From NCBI GenBank assembly GCA_903930095.1, contig CAIYXE010000154.1, forward strand, positions 1 to 11,340: a DNA stretch of 11,340 nt. The letters run 5' to 3'. Below the pieces are notes generated by a model. It saw only the letters and a list, made by a program, of their open reading frames with translations. It was not told where the DNA came from and did not search any database. Source of the DNA: an uncultured Hyphomicrobiales bacterium. Its GTDB lineage: Bacteria; Pseudomonadota; Alphaproteobacteria; Rhizobiales; Aestuariivirgaceae. Within the stretch, counting starts at the first letter, position 1. Each line of letters starts with the position of its first letter. A program made the translations under genes and the position numbers. This document shows positions 1 through 6,838 of the stretch, piece by piece.

Positions 1-1
1 C

Positions 2-148
2 GCCGCGTGGCTGGCGCTGTGGCAGTTCATGACCGCGCCCTTCCACTGGAACAAGACCGAGCACGGTCTCTCGCGCCTGCAGGGCGGCCGGCGGCGCTGG
101 CCGGTCCTTGCCCGCTTCAGGCGGGCGGCGCGGCGCGGAAGCGGCTGA
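2..148 (+). CDS. Glycosyltransferase family 2-like protein, C-terminal fragment
   Basis: This frame is open from the first bases of the window and stops with TGA at 146-148, so only the last 48 codons are present. The peptide begins with an aliphatic/tryptophan segment (AAWLALWQFMTAPFHWNKTEHGLSR) and ends in a very basic tail rich in Arg. A membrane-like stretch followed by 'P-F-x-W-x-K-T-E-H-G' is typical of the C-terminal end of membrane-bound processive family 2 glycosyltransferases (the cellulose synthase / poly-N-acetylglucosamine synthase type), where it follows the last transmembrane helices. The call rests on this short motif only; substrate and full length cannot be seen. Its last 32 bases overlap, tail to tail, the 3' end of the SulP gene on the other strand. 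Confidence 0.6.
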   Translation, partial: AAWLALWQFMTAPFHWNKTEHGLSRLQGGRRRWPVLARFRRAARRGSG

Positions 149-1817
149 GCGCTTCGGCTGTCGAGGCGGTGAAGTGCACCTCTGGCGGCCTGACGCCATG
201 GGTCAGAAGCGCCCGGCGGATATCGGGGTTGGCACCCGCCACGAACAGGCTGACGCCGCGCCGCGCCGTCTTGCGGGCGAGCCCCTCCATCACATGCGCG
301 CCGGTTGAATCGAGGAAGGGCACCGCCGAGAAATCGACGATCAGCGCCTTGTGCGTGTCCTGGATGCGGTCCAGCACGGAGGCGATCGAGGCCGCGGCGC
401 CAAAGAAGAAGGCCCCCGTGATGCGGTAGATGACCACATCCGGATTGGCGGCGATTGCATCGTCGTAGCTGCCGCGCGGCTGGGCCGAATCGGCCATGTC
501 CTCGCCCACGAAGGGCGTGTCCGTCTCGACGGCGGTCGCCTGCGACATGCGGTGGATGAACAGCACCGAACCCAGCGCGAAGCCGACGATGATCGCCTCC
601 GTCAGGTCGCGGAAGATGGTGAGGAAGAAGGTGGCGGAGAGCACGGCGGCATCACCCCAGCCCGAGCGCAGCAGCACGGCGATGGCGCTTTTCTCCACCA
701 TGTTCCAGGCGACGATGGCGAGAACGCCCGCCAGGGCCGCGAGCGGGATAAAGGCGGCGAGCGGCGCGGCAATCGCCATGAACAGCAGGATATAGACCGC
801 ATGCAGCATGCCCGACACCGGCCCATGCGCGCCCGCGCGCACGTTCGTGGCAGTCCGCGCGATGGTGCCCGTCACGCAGAAGCCGCCGAACAGGGCTGAG
901 GCCACATTGGCCACACCTTGCGCGACGAGTTCGCAGTTCGAGCGGTGGCGGCGGCCTGTCATGCCATCCGCCACCACGGCGGAGAGCAGCGACTCGATCG
1001 CCCCCAGCAGCGTGAAGGAGATGGCGGCTGGCAGCACCGCAACGAGCTTTGCCCATGACATCTCCGGCAGGGACGGCGCGGGCAGCATGTTCGGAATGCC
1101 GCCGAACTTCGAGCCGATGGTGGCGACCGGCAGGCCCAGAAGGGCGGTGGCCGCCGCGGCGAGCGCCACGGCGATCAGCATGCCCGGCCAGTGCGGGCGC
1201 AGCGCCCTGAGTCCCAGGATCACCCCCGCCGTGCCGAGCGACAGGACGAGCGCCCAGGGCGAGAGCGTGGGAAGCGCCTGCCACAGCATGGGAAATTTCT
1301 CGATGAGCGGACCCGGCTCCGGTCCTGGCAATGTCAGGCCGAGGAGTTCCTTCAGCTGGCTGGCGAAGATGATGATGGCAATCCCCGCGGTGAAACCAAC
1401 CGTGACGGGGAAGGGAATGAACTTGATGAAGGTGCCGAGCCTGAGGAAGCCGATGAGCGCCAGCAGCACGCCCGAGACGAGCGTGGCGAGGATCAGCCCA
1501 TCCATGCCATGCGCCGCGACGGTCGCACCCACCAGCACGATGAAGGCGCCCGCGGGCCCCCCGATCTGGAAGCGCGAGCCGCCGAGGAGGGAGACGATGA
1601 AGCCGCCCACGGCCGCCGTGTAGAGCCCCTGCGCCGGCGTTGCGCCCGACGCGATGGCGATCGCCATGGAGAGGGGAAGCGCCACGATCGCCACGGTGAG
1701 GCCCGACACCGCATCCATGCGCAGGTGCCTGAGGCCATAGCCCTCACGCAGCACGGTGACGAGCTTGGGGGTGAAGAGTTCGGCGAAGGAAGCGCGCGCT
1801 GCAGCCTGCCGTGTCAT
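117..1817 (-). CDS. SulP-family inorganic anion transporter with C-terminal STAS domain
   Basis: A 566-residue inner-membrane transporter of the SulP/SLC26 family. The N-terminal signature is clear: a TPKLVTVLREGYGLRHLRMD lead-in, then the first membrane helix with ALPLSMAIAIASG (about residues 46-58), then QIGGPAGAF (about 84-92), the conserved segment that contributes to the anion site in this family. Roughly ten or more hydrophobic helices follow to about residue 430. Residues 460-566 form a STAS domain with the D-S-T-G motif at 503-506, the conserved loop of anti-sigma-antagonist-like domains. Known bacterial members move sulfate, bicarbonate or dicarboxylates; the sequence does not say which. 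The ATG at 1815-1817 was chosen because the family signature starts just after it and because it overlaps the upstream LysR stop codon as ATGA, which suggests translational coupling; no good Shine-Dalgarno is visible. The frame stays open upstream to 2432, but that stretch lies inside the LysR gene. Confidence 0.9.
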   Translation of the reverse strand: MTRQAAARASFAELFTPKLVTVLREGYGLRHLRMDAVSGLTVAIVALPLSMAIAIASGATPAQGLYTAAVGGFIVSLLGGSRFQIGGPAGAFIVLVGATVAAHGMDGLILATLVSGVLLALIGFLRLGTFIKFIPFPVTVGFTAGIAIIIFASQLKELLGLTLPGPEPGPLIEKFPMLWQALPTLSPWALVLSLGTAGVILGLRALRPHWPGMLIAVALAAAATALLGLPVATIGSKFGGIPNMLPAPSLPEMSWAKLVAVLPAAISFTLLGAIESLLSAVVADGMTGRRHRSNCELVAQGVANVASALFGGFCVTGTIARTATNVRAGAHGPVSGMLHAVYILLFMAIAAPLAAFIPLAALAGVLAIVAWNMVEKSAIAVLLRSGWGDAAVLSATFFLTIFRDLTEAIIVGFALGSVLFIHRMSQATAVETDTPFVGEDMADSAQPRGSYDDAIAANPDVVIYRITGAFFFGAAASIASVLDRIQDTHKALIVDFSAVPFLDSTGAHVMEGLARKTARRGVSLFVAGANPDIRRALLTHGVRPPEVHFTASTAEALSRFRAAPPA

Positions 1818-2740
1818 TGCGAACGGTGCCGGAAGTATTGCCGCTCGGCGCTTCGTGCCATGGCGCGGAAGGCGAGTGCGGCTTTCGACAGCGGCTGGTT
1901 CCGCCGGTACATGATGCCCTGCGCCACCTTCAGCCACGGCGGGTGGAAGGGCAATGCGCTGAGCGCGCCGGATTTCAACTGATCGGTGCAGTATTCCGGC
2001 CAGATCATGCAGACGGCGTTGGAGGCCGACACGACGTCGATCATCGAGCGCGGCGTTGCGCATTCGATGATGGGGACGAAGAAGCGCCCGTCCTCCGACA
2101 GGGCCCCCAATCCACAGGCTGGCGGCAGTAGCTGGGCGATGCGGCCCGGCAGGCGCGGCCCGGCCAGGGGAAAGCGCGCAAGCTCCTCCAGCGTCACCTG
2201 GTTGCGGCCGGCAAGCTGGTGACCGCCGCGCACGATGATGCTGCCTTCGCGCTCGGGGAAGGGTTCCTTCGCAAGATCCGGGTTCTTGTTCGCCTCGCTC
2301 AACTCGCCGATGGCGAGATCGAATTCGCCGTCGTGGACCGCCTCGGAGAGTTTCCACCAGTCGAGTTCCCTGAGGCTGATCGCGATGCCGGCGTCGGCGG
2401 CCTTCATGGCGGTGACGGCGGCACTCGCCCATGACTGGGAGATGAAGGCGCCGACCGCAATCCGCAGCGTCTCTGATGCGCTGCTGCGCAGCGCCTCGAT
2501 CTTTCGGGTGAAGACGGCCTCCGCCTTGACGAGAACCGCCGCCTCCTCGAGGGCGCGCGCGCCGTCCGGCGTGAGGCAGACGCCCTGCGGCCCGCGCTCG
2601 AACAGGGTGATGCCCATGTCCCCTTCAAGCGATTTGATGATGCGCGTGAGATGCGGCTGGCTCATGTCCAGCCGTTCGGCGGCACGATGGAAGTTCAGGG
2701 TCTCGGCAAGGACAAGCGCGGCTTTCAGGCGGTCGAACAT
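1814..2740 (-). CDS. LysR-type transcriptional regulator
   Basis: A LysR-family regulator of about 308 residues (311 if the GTG at 2749 is used), the usual family length. The first 60 residues are the winged helix-turn-helix: FDRLKAALVLAETLNFHRAA, then E-R-L-D-M-S-Q-P-H-L-T-R-I-I-K-S-L-E, then G-I-T-L-F-E-R and L-T-P-D-G. Residues from about 90 to the end fit the periplasmic-binding-protein-like effector domain. Two starts are possible, ATG at 2738-2740 or GTG at 2747-2749; neither has a good ribosome binding site, and ATG gives the more usual N-terminus. The gene overlaps the SulP start by four bases and is divergent from the DUF1254 pair, with a LysR box between them, so it is likely to regulate itself together with SulP and also the divergent genes. 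The effector cannot be read from the sequence. Confidence 0.93.
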   Translation of the reverse strand: MFDRLKAALVLAETLNFHRAAERLDMSQPHLTRIIKSLEGDMGITLFERGPQGVCLTPDGARALEEAAVLVKAEAVFTRKIEALRSSASETLRIAVGAFISQSWASAAVTAMKAADAGIAISLRELDWWKLSEAVHDGEFDLAIGELSEANKNPDLAKEPFPEREGSIIVRGGHQLAGRNQVTLEELARFPLAGPRLPGRIAQLLPPACGLGALSEDGRFFVPIIECATPRSMIDVVSASNAVCMIWPEYCTDQLKSGALSALPFHPPWLKVAQGIMYRRNQPLSKAALAFRAMARSAERQYFRHRSQ

Positions 2741-2751
2741 GGCGGACACGC

Positions 2752-2768
2752 GATACCATTTCTGTATC
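2752..2768. promoter_or_regulatory. Predicted LysR-type box (ATAC-N7-GTAT)
   Basis: The sequence reads GATAC-CATTTCT-GTATC, a 5-bp perfect dyad with a 7-base centre. It contains T-N11-A (T2754, A2766), the classical recognition motif of LysR-type regulators. It sits 12 bases upstream of the regulator's ATG, inside the divergent gap, where LysR family recognition sites are expected. A further GTATC half-site lies at 2786-2790, 22 bases (about two helical turns) from the first GTATC, as in a regulatory-site/activation-site pair. The outer bases also make an 8-bp inverted repeat, GCGATACC at 2750-2757 against GGTATCGC at 2785-2792. Binding by the adjacent regulator is inferred from position and motif. 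Confidence 0.7.
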
Positions 2769-2778
2769 AGCAGGCTAC

Positions 2779-2807
2779 TTCATCGGTATCGCGGCTTCAA
2801 CTATGAG
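2779..2807 (+). promoter_or_regulatory. Weak candidate promoter for the DUF1254 pair
   Basis: TTCATC at 2779-2784 and TATGAG at 2802-2807 are spaced by 17 bases and match the -35 and -10 consensus at three and four positions. The distal LysR half-site (2786-2790) lies in the spacer just after the -35 element, where a bound regulator could contact RNA polymerase. The match is poor, as expected for an activator-dependent promoter, and could be chance. Confidence 0.25.
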
Positions 2808-2820
2808 ATGTGCATAGCGC

Positions 2821-2826
2821 AAGGAG
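2821..2826 (+). promoter_or_regulatory. Ribosome binding site of the first DUF1254 gene
   Basis: AAGGAG lies eight bases before the ATG at 2835. This decides the start: it excludes the much longer open frame reaching back to 2235 inside the LysR gene, and favours 2835 over an in-frame ATG at 2808 that has no such site. Confidence 0.8.
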
Positions 2827-2834
2827 CACAGGAC

Positions 2835-4310
2835 ATGGCCATTCACCGGACACTTCTGACGTCGGCAGCGATGTTTGCCTTCAGTGCGGCGATCTGGGCA
2901 GCAGCACCTGCCTCTGCCGCCTCATCCCAAGCCGTGCCAACGAGGCTTGGCGATCTCACGCTGGAGAATGGCTATCCCAGCCGGGAGACGGCTGACCGGC
3001 TCTATGACGAGATGGATTTCCAGCGCGCCACGCAGGCCTATATCTGGGCGCTTCCCGCCGTCGGATTCAAGGCGCTTTATGATGCCCAGGCCAAGACCCT
3101 GGGGGCCGCCAACGGTGACATCATGTTCTACCGCAACCTGGCTGACAAGGCGGGCATGCTGACGCCGAACATCACCACCCTCTATGCCTTCAGCTTCTGG
3201 GACCTGGCGAAGCAGGGCCCGATGGTGGTGGACGTGCCGCAAGGCCTGACGGCGGGCGGCGTTATGGACATCTGGCAGCAGCCGATCACCGACATGGGCC
3301 AGACAGGGCCTGACAAGGGTGAGGGTGGCAAGTACCTGATCCTGCCGCCGGGCAGCCCAGACATCGATGCGCCGGGCTACCGCGTGTTCCGCGCGCCCAG
3401 CAACCAGGTGTGGTTCGGCACGCGCGGGCTTGATCCGGACAAGGCAGTGGCCGATGCCACGCTCCGCAAGTTCAGCATTTATGGCTGGGACCAGCGCGAC
3501 AATCCTCAGCCCACCAAATTCGCCGAGGTGGGCGGACGCGCCTGGCAATCGGCCCAGCCCGACACACTGGACTACTGGAAGCTGCTTGCCGAGCTTTATG
3601 CCGATGAGCCGGTGGCCCCGCGTGACCGCATGATGTTCGGCATGCTGGCCCCGCTCGGCATTGCGCCGGGCAAGCCCTTCAATCCGGATGCGCGCCAGGC
3701 GAAGATCCTGACGGATGCCGCCAAGGTCGGCGAGCTGATGGCGCGCACCATTGCCTATGACAAGCGCTATGAGGGTGCCTCCGTCTATCCCGGCAAGCAG
3801 TGGGAATATGCGGTGCTGTTCGACCTCGACCAGGAGGCGCCGGACAAAACCCGCGTGCAGTTCGACGAGCGCTCCTCCTGGTTCTACGAGGCGATCGCCA
3901 TGTCGACCGGCATGCAGGGCCGCATCGTGGGCTTCGGGCAGGTCTATCTTGAAACCTCGAAGGACAAGGACGGCAACTGGCTCGATGGCGGCAAGACCTA
4001 CCGGATGCATGTTGAGCCCAACCCGCCGGTGAAGCAGTTCTGGTCCATCACGCTCTATGACAACGTGACACGCGGCCCCCTGATGACGGATCAGGGTGCG
4101 GCAGACCTGAGCTCGCGCAAGCCCGACCTTGCCACCAATGCCGATGGCTCGGTGGATGTCTATTTCGGGCCGGAGCGGCCGGCCAATGCGCCGAACTGGA
4201 TCAAGACCACGCCCGGCAAGGGCTGGTTCCCCTATTTCCGCTTCTATGCGGCAACCGAGCCCTATTTCGACAAGACCTGGCAGCTCAACGACATCGAGCT
4301 GGTGAAATAG
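2835..4310 (+). CDS. Exported DUF1254/DUF1214 domain protein (first of two)
   Basis: A 491-residue protein of the DUF1254-DUF1214 family. A Sec-type signal peptide is visible: M-A-I-H-R, then a hydrophobic Ala-rich core and A-S-A, with likely cleavage near residue 28, so the mature protein should be periplasmic or secreted. DUF1254 covers roughly residues 65-200 (QAYIWALPAVGF, TPNITTLYAFSFWDL, YLILPPG). DUF1214 covers roughly 365-475, with the hallmark QFWSITLYD (about 401-409), the D-G-S-V-D-V-Y-F-G strand and the closing G-W-F-P-Y-F-R-F-Y. Family members occur widely in proteobacteria and have solved structures, but I know of no established reaction. The start at 2835 follows a good ribosome binding site and gives the signal peptide. 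It is 35 bases upstream of a second gene of the same family (probable operon) and divergent from a LysR regulator. Confidence 0.93.
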   Translation: MAIHRTLLTSAAMFAFSAAIWAAAPASAASSQAVPTRLGDLTLENGYPSRETADRLYDEMDFQRATQAYIWALPAVGFKALYDAQAKTLGAANGDIMFYRNLADKAGMLTPNITTLYAFSFWDLAKQGPMVVDVPQGLTAGGVMDIWQQPITDMGQTGPDKGEGGKYLILPPGSPDIDAPGYRVFRAPSNQVWFGTRGLDPDKAVADATLRKFSIYGWDQRDNPQPTKFAEVGGRAWQSAQPDTLDYWKLLAELYADEPVAPRDRMMFGMLAPLGIAPGKPFNPDARQAKILTDAAKVGELMARTIAYDKRYEGASVYPGKQWEYAVLFDLDQEAPDKTRVQFDERSSWFYEAIAMSTGMQGRIVGFGQVYLETSKDKDGNWLDGGKTYRMHVEPNPPVKQFWSITLYDNVTRGPLMTDQGAADLSSRKPDLATNADGSVDVYFGPERPANAPNWIKTTPGKGWFPYFRFYAATEPYFDKTWQLNDIELVK

Positions 4311-4332
4311 GCCAAGGTCTGAAACCGCAGCG

Positions 4333-4338
4333 AGGAGG
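4333..4338 (+). promoter_or_regulatory. Ribosome binding site of the second DUF1254 gene
   Basis: A perfect AGGAGG lies seven bases before the ATG at 4346. It fills most of the 35-base gap between the two DUF1254 genes, leaving little room for a separate promoter or a terminator, which supports co-transcription. Confidence 0.85.
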
Positions 4339-4345
4339 AATCGTC

Positions 4346-5743
4346 ATGTCATTGTCCATCAACCGGCGCCTTTTCTCCGCCCTGGCGCTTTCCGCCTTGG
4401 CGCCTCTGGCGGTCAGACCGTCATGGGGTGAGGCGGCCCTCACCCCGGACGAGGCGCAAGCCATCGCGCGTGAGGCATGGGCCTATGCCTATGCGCCGCT
4501 GCAGGGCTACCAGACCATGTATAACCAGACCCAGAACACGTCGTTTGCGGGTTACGTTGGCGGGTTCAACCAGTTCCGGCACTATGCGAGGTCAGCAACG
4601 CCCGCTGACACCGATATCGTGACGCCCAACAACGACACGCCCTATTCATGGGCCTGGCTTGACCTGCGGGCGGAGCCCATGGTGCTCTCGCTGCCGGCCG
4701 TGCCGGCGCCGCGCTACTATGTGAACCAGTGGTTTGATCTGTACACGCATAATTTTGCCTATACCGGTGTCCGCACCACGGGCCGGGAGGCCGGAACCTA
4801 CATGTTCGTGGGTCCGCGCTGGACGGGGGATATCCCATCTGGCATCGACAAGGTGTTCATTGCCGAAACCGAGTTTGTGGGAACGCTGACCCGCACCCAG
4901 CTTTCAGGCCCTGATGACGTGGCCGCGATGCAGGCGGTGCAAGCTGGCTACAAGCTGACGCCGCTCTCACAATTCACAGGCGCTGTTGCACCTGCTCCGG
5001 CGCCCGCCATCGGCTGGCCGGTGTGGGACGCAGCAAAGGCCGAAGGACTAGGCTTCATCTCCTATCTCAACGCGCTTCTGCCCTTCATGCCCACGGTTGC
5101 TTCGGAACAGGATATGTTCGCGCGGTTTGCCCGCATCGGCATTGGCCCCGGTGTGGCCTTCGATGCCGCGGCACTTTCACCGGAGATCAGGGCCGCAATG
5201 GAGGCGGGCATCGCCGAGGCAGCCAAGGCGCTGAAGGATGGCGCTGTTCAGCTGAAGGATTCGCGTGCGCTGTTCGGCACCCGGGAAGAGCTTGGCGAAG
5301 GCTACATCACGAAACGCAATTATGGCGCCATGCTGGGCATTTACGCCAACTCCAAGGAAGAGGCGGTTTATGGCAGCCAGCAGACTGGCAGTGACGGCAA
5401 GCTTCTCGATGGAAACCGGCGCTGGGTGCTGCGCTTCGAGCCCGGCCAGTTGCCGCCGGTCACAGAGTTCTGGTCCATCACCATGTATAGTCTGCCGCAG
5501 CGCTTCCTGGTCGATAATCCGCTGAACCGCTACTCGATCGGCGATCGCACGCCGGGCCTCACGCTGGGTGCGGATGGTTCGCTTGAAATCTATATGCAGG
5601 CGGACAATCCGGGCCCCGGCAAGGAATCGAACTGGCTGCCCGCCCCCAGAGGACCGTTCTTCTTCGCCGGCCGCTTCTATGGTCCGAAGCCCGAGGCCCT
5701 CGATGGCCGCTGGAGCCTTCCGCCGCTGATCGAGGCGCCCTGA
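4346..5743 (+). CDS. Exported DUF1254/DUF1214 domain protein (second of two)
   Basis: A 465-residue protein of the same two-domain family as its upstream neighbour but clearly diverged from it. The N-terminus reads M-S-L-S-I-N-R-R-L-F followed by a hydrophobic stretch to about residue 23. The twin arginines followed by L-F resemble a Tat signal, though a Sec signal is possible. DUF1254 spans roughly residues 45-185 (AYAYAPLQGYQTMY, TPNNDTPYSWAWLDLR, RYYVNQWFDLYTHNFAY). DUF1214 spans roughly 345-450 and contains EFWSITMYS (about 374-382), D-G-S-L-E-I-Y and the Gly/Phe-rich close R-G-P-F-F-F-A-G-R-F-Y-G. The tandem arrangement suggests the two act together or on related substrates; the reaction is unknown. 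The gene ends three bases before the stop of the convergent AllE gene, with no terminator between them. Confidence 0.93.
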   Translation: MSLSINRRLFSALALSALAPLAVRPSWGEAALTPDEAQAIAREAWAYAYAPLQGYQTMYNQTQNTSFAGYVGGFNQFRHYARSATPADTDIVTPNNDTPYSWAWLDLRAEPMVLSLPAVPAPRYYVNQWFDLYTHNFAYTGVRTTGREAGTYMFVGPRWTGDIPSGIDKVFIAETEFVGTLTRTQLSGPDDVAAMQAVQAGYKLTPLSQFTGAVAPAPAPAIGWPVWDAAKAEGLGFISYLNALLPFMPTVASEQDMFARFARIGIGPGVAFDAAALSPEIRAAMEAGIAEAAKALKDGAVQLKDSRALFGTREELGEGYITKRNYGAMLGIYANSKEEAVYGSQQTGSDGKLLDGNRRWVLRFEPGQLPPVTEFWSITMYSLPQRFLVDNPLNRYSIGDRTPGLTLGADGSLEIYMQADNPGPGKESNWLPAPRGPFFFAGRFYGPKPEALDGRWSLPPLIEAP

Positions 5744-5746
5744 GCT

Positions 5747-6580
<834 letters not shown>

Positions 6581-6667
6581 TGTCCTGTCCGGTTTGTTGC
6601 CGGAGCAAGGGATAGAACTGCGGGAGTAATTGTGCAACGCGAACCGCGAAACCCCGCGCTGTTCGGT

Positions 6668-6820
6668 CTTCTCCCGCTCCTACTGCGGGAGAAGAAGGAG
6701 CCCGTTGCGCATGCAACGGGGAGATGAGGGGATGCGGGCGCTGCCCTTGATCCGGAGTTCGCGGTCCCTCACCTTCCCCAACTGCGTTGGGTCCCCCTCC
6801 TCTCCCGCGCGCGGGAGAGG
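6668..6820. repeat. REP-like palindromic doublet in inverted orientation
   Basis: Most of the 258-base gap between the L,D-transpeptidase and AllE genes is built from two related units facing each other. Unit A (6668-6730) has a 10-bp stem CTTCTCCCGC / GCGGGAGAAG (6668-6677 and 6685-6694, 7-base loop), then CCCGTTGC / GCAACGGG (6701-6708 and 6713-6720, 4-base loop), then GATGAGGG. Unit B (6766-6820), read on the opposite strand, has a perfect 22-bp palindrome (6799-6820, core CTCCCGCGCGCGGGAG), then CCCAAC / GTTGGG (6786-6791 and 6777-6782, 3-base loop), then GGTGAGGG. The order of elements is identical, so these are two diverged copies about 35 bases apart. Palindromic repeats of this kind are common between genes in Rhizobiales. 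In the transcript they could slow polymerase or protect mRNA ends between the two minus-strand genes. Confidence 0.8.
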
Positions 6821-6838
6821 ACGAAGGGCCAAATCAGT

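Noticed and set aside
117..2432. A 771-codon minus-strand frame running through SulP and into the LysR gene
   Set aside because: Residues before position 206 are Arg/Pro-rich and match no family; they are the LysR gene read in another frame. The SulP family signature begins just after the ATG at 1817.
2235..2834. A 200-codon in-frame N-terminal extension of the first DUF1254 gene
   Set aside because: It is antisense to the LysR gene, lacks a ribosome binding site and would bury the signal peptide inside the protein. The AAGGAG site and signal peptide place the start at 2835.
2922..4010. A 362-codon minus-strand open frame opposite the first DUF1254 gene
   Set aside because: No recognisable domain or start signal; composition fits an antisense shadow of a well-supported gene.
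6668..6694. Rho-independent terminator for the L,D-transpeptidase gene
   Set aside because: The stem is strong but no T run follows on the relevant strand, and the hairpin is part of a larger repeated unit. A repeat is the better description, though it may still affect transcript ends.
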